Shown here one piece after another: positions 41,759 through 49,898 of a stretch of DNA of 64,000 nucleotides (position 1 is its first letter; each line of letters starts with the position of its first letter). Origin of the DNA: Chloroflexi bacterium 54-19. GTDB taxonomy: Bacteria > Chloroflexota > Chloroflexia > Chloroheliales > Chloroheliaceae. The DNA lies in the NCBI GenBank assembly GCA_001898225.1, contig MKTJ01000047.1, positions 1 through 64,000 on the forward strand, written 5' to 3'. Below the pieces are notes generated by a model, which was not told the origin of the DNA, ran no database searches, and saw only the letters and a list, made by a program, of their open reading frames with translations. Made by a program: the position numbers and the translations under genes.

Positions 41759-42688
41759 ATGAAACTTGCGGTTGTTACTGCCGGGGCGGTTGGTGGTTAT
41801 TTTGGCGGTCTATTGGCCGCGACCGGGGTCGAGATAAATTTCGTTGCCAGGGGCGCGCATTTGCAAGCCTTACAGCAGGACGGTCTTACCCTGAAGAAAC
41901 CTGACGGCGATTTGCACCTGACCCCGGACCAGTACCGGGTCACAGATAGGGCCGCACAGGCGGTCCGAGGCGCGGATATTGTCTTGTTCGCGGTCAAGTC
42001 TTACGATACCCACGCGGCCGCCCTGTCCTTGCTGCCGGGGTTGGGTGAAACTGTGCCGGTTCTTTCGTTGCAAAACGGGGTCGAAAACGAGGAAACGCTG
42101 GCGGCCCTGGTGGAACCGCGCCGGACTGCCGGGGGAGTCGCCTACGTCCTTACCCGGCTTTCCGCGCCGGGCGAGATAACGGCGGACAATACCGGGCGAT
42201 TGGCAGTGGCCGCCTACAGTATGGCCGGGGGCCCGGTTGCCCACCTGAACGAGTTCGCCAGACTGTGTGAAGGTGCTGGAATCGGGTTGGAAATTACACC
42301 CGATATTGCTCGCCTGAAGTGGAGCAAACTGGTCTTTAACAGCGCCCTGAACGGCTGGACCGCCTATCGCAATGCTACCCTGGACCGGGTCCTGGCTAAC
42401 CCGGAGGACCGCGAGGGCTACGAAGAAACCCTGCGCGAGACTTACGAGGTGGCGATGGCCCTGGGGGTCCATCTCGACCGGGAGATGGTTGACCAGACCA
42501 TGGCCCGGTCGCTGAAGATGGGGGCGGTAGGGAGTTCGATGTTGACCGACCGGAAAATGGGCCGCCGCATGGAGTTCGAGGCGTTAAACGGCTACGTGGC
42601 CCGCAAAGGCCGCGACCTGGGGATACCGACACCTTACAACGCCATGCTGGCCCGCGAACTGGCGGCGGTAAATCAATCTTTTAAGTAG
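41759..42688 (+). CDS. panE: ketopantoate reductase family protein (PanE/ApbA)
   Basis: NADPH-dependent reductase of 309 residues that would convert 2-dehydropantoate to pantoate in coenzyme A synthesis. The N-terminal Rossmann fold has AVVTAGAVGGYFGGLLA (first Gly of GxGxxG replaced by Thr). ADIVLFAVKSYDT and SLQNGVENEETL follow, and the C-terminal domain contains RLKWSKLVFNSALNGWTA with the catalytic Lys, and SSMLTDRKMGRRMEFEALNG. Paralogues of this family act on other 2-oxo acids, so the symbol is tentative. Confidence 0.8.
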   Translation: MKLAVVTAGAVGGYFGGLLAATGVEINFVARGAHLQALQQDGLTLKKPDGDLHLTPDQYRVTDRAAQAVRGADIVLFAVKSYDTHAAALSLLPGLGETVPVLSLQNGVENEETLAALVEPRRTAGGVAYVLTRLSAPGEITADNTGRLAVAAYSMAGGPVAHLNEFARLCEGAGIGLEITPDIARLKWSKLVFNSALNGWTAYRNATLDRVLANPEDREGYEETLRETYEVAMALGVHLDREMVDQTMARSLKMGAVGSSMLTDRKMGRRMEFEALNGYVARKGRDLGIPTPYNAMLARELAAVNQSFK

Positions 42689-42701
42689 GGCAGTGGGAAG
42701 T

Positions 42702-43205
42702 ATGGACCGGGAAGTTAGGCAGGTTGAGTGTATGGGTTGCCAGGCCCTGGTGCCGGATTTACCCGCGTCCTACGGTCCGCCCCATACCTACCTGGGAACC
42801 TCACCGGGCTGCTGGCAAATTTACACCGAGCTTACAGCCAGAATTGTGCCGGATATGACGGTACGTGGCCTGCTGGCGGATACCTACATGGTCCAACATC
42901 CAGGGGTGTCTTCCCGGCAGGCTATCCAATCGGTGGTGCGGCACCTGATGGGTTTGTGTTGTGTCCTCGAAATGAATTTGTCTTTTGAGCGGGCAGTCGT
43001 CGTGATGAAAAAGGCCCCGGTAGCCGAATTCACCTGGCTTGAACCGCCCACTTTTTTAGGCCCTCTAACCGTCGTGGACCTGGCGCGGGCTTTTGAAGAA
43101 ACGATTCAACCTGACCTCGTAAGGGAGTGGGCCCTTACAACCTGGCAAGCCTGGGGAATTTATCATGGCGTGGTGCGGAGTTGGGTCGAAAAAGCTTTAG
43201 TTTGA
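42702..43205 (+). CDS. DUF5946-like protein
   Basis: Conserved protein of about 167 residues without known function. Near the N-terminus VECMGCQALVPDL carries a CxxC pair. SYGPPHTYLGTSPGCWQIY, then YMVQHPG and VRHLMGLCCVLE give the pattern I associate with DUF5946. No membrane helices. Start is the ATG at 42702 (GGGAAG just before it); a GTG nine bases earlier is possible. It begins 13 bases after the PanE-like gene and ends one base from the convergent kinase-like gene. Confidence 0.65.
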   Translation: MDREVRQVECMGCQALVPDLPASYGPPHTYLGTSPGCWQIYTELTARIVPDMTVRGLLADTYMVQHPGVSSRQAIQSVVRHLMGLCCVLEMNLSFERAVVVMKKAPVAEFTWLEPPTFLGPLTVVDLARAFEETIQPDLVREWALTTWQAWGIYHGVVRSWVEKALV

Positions 43206-43206
43206 A

Positions 43207-44208
43207 TTACCAGCTTTGAATTTCCTTTTCCAACCGGGCCCGGTTGGTTACCAGCCATTTCTCGATTTTCAAACAGTAACTGATGCGCCGTTCGTATTCC
43301 TCAGGTCCGCTCAACCCCTGGCGGTTGCGCCCGATAAAGTGCAACAGGCTCGTCACGTAACGCAGCTTAAAGAGGGCCGGGAGCGCCTCTTTTTCGATAA
43401 GCGCGAGGGGTGAATTCTGGGAATAACCTTTGCCAAACGCCTCTATCACCGGCCACTCATGCCCGGTGCCAAGTAATATAAACGCCCAGGCCGGCAGGGC
43501 CGAAGCCAACTCCATCACCCGCAAATCCCAGGTTGCGAACTCAAAATCCAGTATGGCGGTCAGGCGGCCGCCTTCGACCAGGGCATTGTAGCGGGTAAAA
43601 TCACCGTGAATGAGTTGTTGAGGCAAAATCTCGTAAAGCGGCGGCACTTCCCGGCGCATTTCCTCGACCATATTCAGCACTATTTGTTTACTTTCCGGCT
43701 CGACCGGCAGTCCTTCAACCGCCTTTACAGGGTCGGTAACCAGGGGGTGCGTTTTATCGAGGTCGCCGAAAGGTGACGGCAGGGTATAGTTGCGGGTCTG
43801 AGGCATATCGAGTTGGGCCATCGCCTGGGTAAGGGCGCCCAGACCCAAACCTGCCTGAAAAGCCAGGGCCGGACTGACTGTTTTGGGATTACTCCCCGCA
43901 ACAAAAGGACACAGGGTTGCCAGGTGGTTTCCGATTGTCGCCAGGTATGGCCCGCTCGTGGTCGGCAGCGGCGCGGGCACCGTAAAAGGCAGGTTTTGGG
44001 CTTGCAGTTGGGTTACAATAGCGGTTTCAAAGTTGAGGCGGCCCAAATCGGCGAGGTTTAAGACCAGCCGCAGGACGTATTTTTGGCCGTCGGCGGTTTC
44101 CACCCGGTAAGTCAGGTTGTTAGCGCCGCCTTCGATTGGGGCGAAAGTGAGCGGACCGGGCAGGTGCCAGGCCGCCAGGATTTCGGAAAAATCCGGCGCG
44201 CTACTCAT
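43207..44208 (-). CDS. aminoglycoside phosphotransferase-like kinase
   Basis: Small-molecule kinase of the APH/ChoK fold, 333 residues. Residues 20-50 hold the glycine-poor loop and GGANNLTYRVET, with the ATP-binding Lys in KYVLRLVL (Arg/Lys position uncertain). The catalytic loop is QLIHGDFTRYNALV (catalytic Asp, Asn) and the metal motif is AILDFEFATWDL. The substrate could be homoserine, choline or another alcohol; nothing supports drug resistance in particular. Its first codons overlap the end of the TPR gene by eight bases, so the two are coupled. Confidence 0.85.
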   Translation of the reverse strand: MSSAPDFSEILAAWHLPGPLTFAPIEGGANNLTYRVETADGQKYVLRLVLNLADLGRLNFETAIVTQLQAQNLPFTVPAPLPTTSGPYLATIGNHLATLCPFVAGSNPKTVSPALAFQAGLGLGALTQAMAQLDMPQTRNYTLPSPFGDLDKTHPLVTDPVKAVEGLPVEPESKQIVLNMVEEMRREVPPLYEILPQQLIHGDFTRYNALVEGGRLTAILDFEFATWDLRVMELASALPAWAFILLGTGHEWPVIEAFGKGYSQNSPLALIEKEALPALFKLRYVTSLLHFIGRNRQGLSGPEEYERRISYCLKIEKWLVTNRARLEKEIQSW

Positions 44209-44914
44209 GGGTCTTGGCGCGGATAAGCTCGATTAAACGCTTCGATACCGCCGGGTTAGGGCTGGCAGGCAGGTAGGCTTCGAACTGGTCGGCCAGTTGG
44301 CGCATGGAAGGTCCGAGCGCCCCTTCTTTATCCAGGTCGAGGGCGGATTGGATGTCCCCGACGCCTACCTCGTAAAGTTCCGGGTAATGGCGGGCCAGCG
44401 CGAAAGCCAGGTTAGCTCTCGCCAGGTAATGGTTCGGTTTTTCGGGTTCGAGTTCGATTACGGCGGTCATATCGCGCAGGGCGTCCACGGCCATGCCTTT
44501 GTTAGTGAAGAACGAGGCCCGGTTGAGCAGGTTTTCGGCGGTGCGTTCCAGGTCGAGGGCATCGTTGAGGTCGCCCAGGGCGGCGGCATCTTTCCCCAGG
44601 GCCAGGTTGACCACGCTCCGGCTGGAATAGAGGGCGGCGGTAGGCGCAATCTGGATGGCGGCGGAGTAGTCGGCCAGGGCTTCCTCGTAGCGTCCTAACT
44701 CAAAGAGAATCCGGCCCCGGTTCCAGTAGTTGACCGCTTCTTCGGGGTCCAGCCGTACCGCCTGGCTGATATACTCGATTGCTTTGGGGTAATTGCCCGC
44801 CTGCAAAAGGAGAATGGCCGCTTCGTTCCAGGTGTGTGGCGATTGGGGGTCTTTGGCGACGACAGCCTCGGCTTCGGTCAGCCCGGCCAGGTTCTCGTTT
44901 GAATTCTCCGACAT
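44201..44914 (-). CDS. tetratricopeptide repeat protein
   Basis: A 237-residue, all-helical protein made of TPR units. Examples: SPHTWNEAAILLLQAGNYPK, then AVNYWNRGRILFELGRYEEA and LYSSRSVVNLALGKDAAALG. It has no signal peptide and is probably a cytosolic scaffold. Function is unknown. It is cotranscribed with the APH-like kinase, whose start it overlaps. A dispersed repeat lies just upstream. Confidence 0.8.
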   Translation of the reverse strand: MSENSNENLAGLTEAEAVVAKDPQSPHTWNEAAILLLQAGNYPKAIEYISQAVRLDPEEAVNYWNRGRILFELGRYEEALADYSAAIQIAPTAALYSSRSVVNLALGKDAAALGDLNDALDLERTAENLLNRASFFTNKGMAVDALRDMTAVIELEPEKPNHYLARANLAFALARHYPELYEVGVGDIQSALDLDKEGALGPSMRQLADQFEAYLPASPNPAVSKRLIELIRAKTHE

Positions 44915-44954
44915 TGTTTTCTTTCAGTTTGAATTTTGACCTTAACTGTTCCCA

Positions 44955-44997
44955 CGTTCAACGTTCACCCGTAAAAGGCGCGTTGTTTCGTTCAACG
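44955..44997 (+). repeat. dispersed intergenic repeat, copy C
   Basis: CGTTCAACG at 44955-44963, 17 bases, then CGTTGTTTCGTTCAACG at 44981-44997. The same two blocks with the same 17-base gap occur at 59182-59224. Confidence 0.75.
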
Positions 44998-45045
44998 ATT
45001 CACAGCTCATGTTACACTTTGTAGAATTTCTGTGTCAACTGGGTA

Positions 45046-45073
45046 TTGTCCTAAAAATTTATGAAGGTATAAT
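45046..45073 (+). promoter_or_regulatory. promoter of the PolX-like gene
   Basis: TTGTCC at 45046-45051 and a perfect TATAAT at 45068-45073, 16 bases apart. The leader to the ATG is about 57 bases. Confidence 0.65.
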
Positions 45074-45136
45074 GGTAAGGCGCTGAAGGTTAATTGGTTA
45101 GCTGTACGTATTGCCTCGCGGGAAGGCCGGACTATT

Positions 45137-46867
45137 ATGACTAACGAGGATTTTGCAAAAGTTTTCATGCTCATTGGCGATTTGATGGAACTCAAAGGAG
45201 AGAACGTCTTCAAAATTTCGGCGTACCGGAAAGCCGCCGACACCATGCTCAATTCCTCCGAAGATGTGGCAACCCTCTGGAAAGAAAACCGGGTGATGGA
45301 TTTACCAAACGTAGGTGATGCCATCGCCGGGAAGATAGACGAACTGATGCAGACCGGGCACTTAAAATTCCTGGAACGCCTCGAAGAAGAAGTGCCGCCC
45401 GACCTGGTGACACTTTTGAGGGTGCCGGGCATCGGCTCGAAAACGGCCATGCTCCTCTATAAGCACCTGGGCATCAAGGGGTTAGGCGAACTCGAACAGG
45501 CCGCCAGGGAGGGCCGGGTCGCCACTGTCCCCGGTATGGGCGAAAAGAAGCAGACCGCCCTCTTAAAGAGTATCGAAGCTCTTCACCGCCGGGGTGAAGG
45601 TAAAATTTTGCTGGGAATTGCCCTGCCCTGTGCCCGCCAGCTTATGCTCGACATGCTAAAAGTTGACCCCAATATCAAAGAGGTTTCGCCCACCGGGGCC
45701 ATCCGGCGTGGCGAAGAAACAATGGAAATGGTCAGCGTGGTCGCCTCCACCGATGATACCTACGAAACTTTGCAGCACTTTAAAAAGTTGCCGGTGGTGG
45801 AAGAAGTTCGGCGAGAACGTGATTACAAGGTCGAAGCCCGGCTCAAAAACGGCCTGACGGTCGAATTTATCGCCTGTTTCCCGGAACAACTGGCAACCAC
45901 CCTGGTCATGACCACCGGCACCGACGAACACCGCCGCCAGTTGCGCGATATAGCCCGCCAGAAGGGTTACGAGCTTAGCATGGGCGGGTTTATCCGGGGT
46001 GATGAAATCTGGACCGCCCACGACGAGGAAGAAGTTTTCCGCCACCTGGGGTTGCCTTATATCCCGCCCGAACTGCGCAAGGGTAACGGCGAAGTCCAGG
46101 CCGTCCAGAAGGGTGAAATGGCCCTCGACCTCGTAACACTCGATGACATCAAGGGCGACCTGCACAGCCATTCGACCTGGAGCGATGGCACCGCCCCGAT
46201 TGAGGTGATGGCGCGAGCGGCGGCTACGCGGGGCTATCGCTACCTCCTTTTGACCGATCACACCAAGAGCCTGGGGGTCGTGCGCGGCCTGACCGAGGAA
46301 AAGTTGTGGCAGCAGCAGGCCGAAATCGCCCGGATAAACGAGGTTTTGAGTGGGGAAGGTTTCAATTTCAAGCTATTAAGCGGGGCCGAGGTCGAAATCA
46401 AGGCGGACGGTACGCTCGATTTTAGCGATGAAGTGCTGGCAAAAATGGATATTGTGGTCTGTTCGCTCCATAGCAGTTTACGCCAGGACCGCGAAAAGAT
46501 AACCGAGCGGTTGATCCAGGCTATGCGTAATCCGAACGTGGATATAATCGCGCACCCGACCGGGCGGATTATCAACAACCGCGAGCCCGCCGACCTCGAT
46601 ATGGCAAAGGTGTTCAAGGTCGCCCGCGAGACTGGAACGGCCCTGGAAATCAATAGTGGCCCGGACCGTCTCGACCTGAAAGCCGACCACGTGCAGCAAG
46701 CTCTTGACGAAGGGGTCAAACTGGTTATCAGCAGCGATTCACACTCGGTGAGCGGCCTGGCGATGCTGGAATACGGTGTGATTACGGCCCGGCGTGGTGG
46801 CGCGAGAGCCTCCGAGATTCTAAATACTCTCGAACTCGACCAGCTTTTAACTCAGTTGAAACATTAG
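45137..46867 (+). CDS. PolX-family protein with PHP domain and degenerate polymerase site
   Basis: PolX proteins combine a family X DNA polymerase with a C-terminal PHP nuclease for repair. Here (576 residues) the helix-hairpin-helix 8-kDa domain is intact (FKISAYRKAADTM, LPNVGDAIAGKIDEL, LLRVPGIGSKTAMLLYKHLG). The palm motif reads GAIRRGEETMEMVSVVAST: the two catalytic Asp of the usual GDxD are Met198 and Ser200. The third, normally VDxxxV, is Glu243. The PHP domain keeps its metal ligands (GDLHSHSTWSDG, LLTDHTKSLG, DIVVCSLHSS, DIIAHPTGR, ISSDSHS). The product is probably a PHP phosphoesterase or nuclease without polymerase activity. The end overlaps the convergent glycosyltransferase gene by four bases. 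Confidence 0.88.
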   Translation: MTNEDFAKVFMLIGDLMELKGENVFKISAYRKAADTMLNSSEDVATLWKENRVMDLPNVGDAIAGKIDELMQTGHLKFLERLEEEVPPDLVTLLRVPGIGSKTAMLLYKHLGIKGLGELEQAAREGRVATVPGMGEKKQTALLKSIEALHRRGEGKILLGIALPCARQLMLDMLKVDPNIKEVSPTGAIRRGEETMEMVSVVASTDDTYETLQHFKKLPVVEEVRRERDYKVEARLKNGLTVEFIACFPEQLATTLVMTTGTDEHRRQLRDIARQKGYELSMGGFIRGDEIWTAHDEEEVFRHLGLPYIPPELRKGNGEVQAVQKGEMALDLVTLDDIKGDLHSHSTWSDGTAPIEVMARAAATRGYRYLLLTDHTKSLGVVRGLTEEKLWQQQAEIARINEVLSGEGFNFKLLSGAEVEIKADGTLDFSDEVLAKMDIVVCSLHSSLRQDREKITERLIQAMRNPNVDIIAHPTGRIINNREPADLDMAKVFKVARETGTALEINSGPDRLDLKADHVQQALDEGVKLVISSDSHSVSGLAMLEYGVITARRGGARASEILNTLELDQLLTQLKH

Positions 46868-48135
46868 GAGTTTACCTGGAAATACAAATCCTCTAGCGGT
46901 TCTACCAGCTTATCCCAGGTGTATTCCGTTTCGAGACGGGCCGCGCTCAACCCTCCAAACTCTTTTCTTTCCTGGTGGGAAAGTACGGAAAGTTTAATTG
47001 CGGCTTCGGCGAAAGCAGCGCTATCGCCGGGCTGTACCAGCCAGCCGCCTTTGCCGTTCTGTAAATAGTTGGGTAGCTCACCGACCATCTCACTGACCAC
47101 CGGCAACCCCGCCATAAGTAAATCGAGGAACTTGGCCGAGCAGCGCGCCCGGTTTATCAGGTTGTCTTCAAAGGGGTAGAGGGCAATGTCGCCGCAACCC
47201 AACGCAGCGGGCAACTCTGCCAGCGGCAACGGCCCGGTCTGGACGATTTTATCGGTAAGACCCTGTCGTCGGGCCAACTCTGTAAAACGGCTATCCTCGC
47301 CCCGTAGTCCCCCTCCCACCACCAGCAAGCGGGTCTGCCCGGCCTTTTCGGGTGGCAGTTTTTCGAGAATAAGCCGGAAAATTTCCAGCAATTTTTCCAT
47401 TTTGAATTCCACGAAACGGGTATAGGCCACCAGCACCAGGGTTTCATCCGTGAAGCCGAGTTCGAGCCGTTTCTGGCGGGCGGCCTGCTCAATTCGTTCC
47501 CCGCGCCACCCGGCATATTTTTCAGGGGAGACGCCGTTAGGTAGATAAAGCGTCCGGGCCGGGTCTACCCCGAAGCCCCAGGCCTGGGTTTGGAGGGTCC
47601 GGCTTGCTACGGTTACGGCGGCGGCCCGGCGAGGCAGGTCGCGCTCCTGCCAGGCGAACAGCTTTTTTTGCGGAAAAGAATAGGGCAGCACATCGTTATA
47701 GCCGCCCGGCCCTTCCCAATCGTCGGTATCGAGGACGAAAGGGTGACGTTTTAGCGAAAGCCCAAAAGCCGCCAGCCCGCTAAAGGCCTTGGGTTTAAAG
47801 ACGTGAATAATGTTGGGCTTACCTTCGAGAGCCGCCTTTACCAGCCGCAGGGGCAGTTTAAGGGGCTGTGGACGGCCCTGGACCGGCACGAAGACCATTT
47901 CAACCCCGTTAACCGGTTCCCGCCGATTCCCGGTCAGGGCCAGGTCCGGCGACCCGGCAGGGTCGTCCCAGGGGGGCACGATTACCCACACCTGGTGTCC
48001 GCGTTTTGCCAGGGCTTCGGCGATTGGCAGCACGCGGGCGGAGGTGGTCCCCTTGGTTTTGAGGCCAAAAGGGGCCACCATACTTATTTTCAGGCGGGTT
48101 GGAGAGGCTATTCGGTTTGCTTGAGTGGTCGTCAT
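46864..48135 (-). CDS. glycosyltransferase family 4 protein
   Basis: GT-B fold retaining glycosyltransferase of 423 residues. The N-terminal domain begins KISMVAPFGLKTKGTTSARV and contains NIIHVFKPKAFSG. The C-terminal nucleotide-sugar domain has LLVVGGGLRGEDSRF, IVQTGPLPLAELPAALGCGD and NRARCSAKFLDLLMAGLPVV, where the GT4 E(x7)E motif would lie. The donor and acceptor are unknown. It follows the glycosidase-like gene by 66 bases and may be in one transcript with it and the PadR regulator. The ribosome-binding site is weak. Confidence 0.85.
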   Translation of the reverse strand: MTTTQANRIASPTRLKISMVAPFGLKTKGTTSARVLPIAEALAKRGHQVWVIVPPWDDPAGSPDLALTGNRREPVNGVEMVFVPVQGRPQPLKLPLRLVKAALEGKPNIIHVFKPKAFSGLAAFGLSLKRHPFVLDTDDWEGPGGYNDVLPYSFPQKKLFAWQERDLPRRAAAVTVASRTLQTQAWGFGVDPARTLYLPNGVSPEKYAGWRGERIEQAARQKRLELGFTDETLVLVAYTRFVEFKMEKLLEIFRLILEKLPPEKAGQTRLLVVGGGLRGEDSRFTELARRQGLTDKIVQTGPLPLAELPAALGCGDIALYPFEDNLINRARCSAKFLDLLMAGLPVVSEMVGELPNYLQNGKGGWLVQPGDSAAFAEAAIKLSVLSHQERKEFGGLSAARLETEYTWDKLVEPLEDLYFQVNS

Positions 48136-48201
48136 AGCGCTTATTTTAACCTAAAGTCAGCCCAACTCCAACACTAAAAACTGAATACTGAGAACTTTGC
48201 A

Positions 48202-49200
48202 TTAACCGCCTGAACCAAGTTCTGTAATCAGGCGGCGGTAGACCTCGAAAGCCGGTTTGGGTGAATAGTCGTCCCGGAGCAGACCAAACTGGAAGGTATC
48301 CGTACTGGCGCTATGGGTATCGCGCAGGTCGAAATATTCATAATGGGTCAGGTTTAGTTCCTGGCGGTGCTGGTAGACCGTGCGCACAATCCTTTCGAGC
48401 GTTTCGGCCTGTCTTTCGGGGGAACGCTCCCGGTTGGTCGGCCAGCCGTTTTCGGTAATGTGAATCGGTATGGTATCCGGGATATTACCCACCTCCTGGC
48501 TGGTTTCCCGAAAACCTTTCAGGACAAAGTAGACGGCATCTTCCAGGTTTATCTGCTTGCCGTCTTTTCCCATTGGCAAAGGCCGGAATACATCCGGGAA
48601 GAAATCAAAGCCGAGATAATCGAGCGCCTGCAAAAATGCGTCATTATCTTTTACCAGTGCGCCGAGATTGGACCAGAAAGGGTTACCGGGAATAGAGGGC
48701 GTAGCATTGAAGCCAAGTTTTATCGGAAAACCCAAACGCAGGGCTTCGTCCCTGGCGGCCAGGACGCCCTCTATTATCGCCGGTAGGACGTTGGGCGAAC
48801 TGCCGTCACCGCCATTGACCGGGTCGGGATTATTGGGTTCTTCGGTGATTTGCAGTTTTGCGAGGTGTGGGCCATATCGCCTTACCACTCCCCGCACATA
48901 TTCGGCCCAATCGGCCAGGTCGCCATCGGGGGTACGGTAGCACAGCACCAGCTCAAGCTGACGCCCCTTTTGTAAATATTGGGTCATATTGGCGGGCGTT
49001 TCAGCGCTGGTTATTCCTTTCCCGACATAGTGCTGGTAGCAGCGCACGATAAAAGGCACTCCTTCCGGTTGAAGTTTGTCCAGGGCCACCTTTATCTCAT
49101 CCGGCAAATCGGCAGGACCGGGGAGCAAGCCTGGGGCGTCGCCGGTTGCGCTACCCGGATAAATCCCAAAAATCAAAGGCGCGGTCTGTTCAAAGGGCAT
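48202..49200 (-). CDS. TIM-barrel glycoside-hydrolase-like protein without signal peptide
   Basis: A 332-residue protein resembling clan GH-A glycosidases. It has a likely acid/base Glu in KLQITEEPNNPD (120/121), a likely nucleophile Glu250 in IPIHITENGWPTN and further barrel elements (DYLGFDFFPDVF, THYEYFDLRDTHS). No export signal is visible, so it may act in the cytoplasm. I use the ATG at 49200, seven bases after a full AGGAGGT; the open frame extends 11 codons further without support. It lies between a PadR regulator and a glycosyltransferase, which fits a role in building or trimming a glycan. Confidence 0.7.
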   Translation of the reverse strand: MPFEQTAPLIFGIYPGSATGDAPGLLPGPADLPDEIKVALDKLQPEGVPFIVRCYQHYVGKGITSAETPANMTQYLQKGRQLELVLCYRTPDGDLADWAEYVRGVVRRYGPHLAKLQITEEPNNPDPVNGGDGSSPNVLPAIIEGVLAARDEALRLGFPIKLGFNATPSIPGNPFWSNLGALVKDNDAFLQALDYLGFDFFPDVFRPLPMGKDGKQINLEDAVYFVLKGFRETSQEVGNIPDTIPIHITENGWPTNRERSPERQAETLERIVRTVYQHRQELNLTHYEYFDLRDTHSASTDTFQFGLLRDDYSPKPAFEVYRRLITELGSGG

Positions 49201-49258
49201 ACGAATACCTCCTGTGACTATCTGACAGGCCAAAAGAAAAAAAAGGTTTACCGGGCGG

Positions 49259-49801
49259 TTAGGCCGAGGGGTTTAACAACCGGTCCAACTCACTATGCCA
49301 GCTTAATTCGGTTTCGAGCTGCATAATCCGCCGCCGGAAAAGGGCTACGTCAAGTGGGCCGATTCTCTGCGCTTCTTCAAGTTCAGCGCTTTCGGCCTTG
49401 ATATAGCCTATGGTGGCCTCGATGACCTGCTTTCGTTTGTCGAGCAGCCGTTGCAGTTCGGCCCGGTCTTCGGTCCGGCCAAATAGCAGGGCCACCTGGA
49501 AAGGGTCCACTCCGAAATGCAGTTCGCCGATGGCCTGTTCGCGCAAACGCCCGAACTCCTGCCTTCCAGCCTCGGTAATGCTGTAAACCGTCCTTTCGGG
49601 CCGCTTGCCAACTTGCTCGGTCCGTAACGGCTCGATAAGGCCCTCTTTCTCAAGCTGGCCCAACTCGCGGTAGAGCGCACCCACGTTCACCCCACCCCAC
49701 TTGCCGACATCGGTCTGCTCGGCGGTCCGGCGCAACTGGTGGCCGTGGCTGGGACCATGACTTGCCAGTAAACCCAGTATCATTAAAGTAGATAAATTCA
49801 T
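49259..49801 (-). CDS. PadR family transcriptional regulator
   Basis: Winged-helix regulator of 180 residues. The N-terminal PadR domain (STLMILGLLASHGPSHGHQL, VNVGALYRELGQLEKEGLIE, RTVYSITEAGRQEF) is followed by a C-terminal helical dimerisation arm (Vir-like). ATG at 49801 is chosen; an in-frame TTG is five codons upstream. It is the first gene of a leftward run with the glycosidase-like and glycosyltransferase genes, which it may control along with itself. No ligand can be inferred. Confidence 0.85.
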   Translation of the reverse strand: MNLSTLMILGLLASHGPSHGHQLRRTAEQTDVGKWGGVNVGALYRELGQLEKEGLIEPLRTEQVGKRPERTVYSITEAGRQEFGRLREQAIGELHFGVDPFQVALLFGRTEDRAELQRLLDKRKQVIEATIGYIKAESAELEEAQRIGPLDVALFRRRIMQLETELSWHSELDRLLNPSA

Positions 49802-49855
49802 GAGATTAGTATACAAGAGACTATTTGTAAAAGCAAGAGGTTAAAAACGGCAATC

Positions 49856-49883
49856 AAAAAGGACGCCCGTAAGCGTCCCTTTT
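49856..49883. terminator. terminator after tldE
   Basis: GGACGC pairs with GCGTCC around a six-base loop, flanked by five A and four T residues. It lies just beyond the leftward tldE stop. Confidence 0.75.
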
Positions 49884-49898
49884 CTTGTTTCAAAAGCT

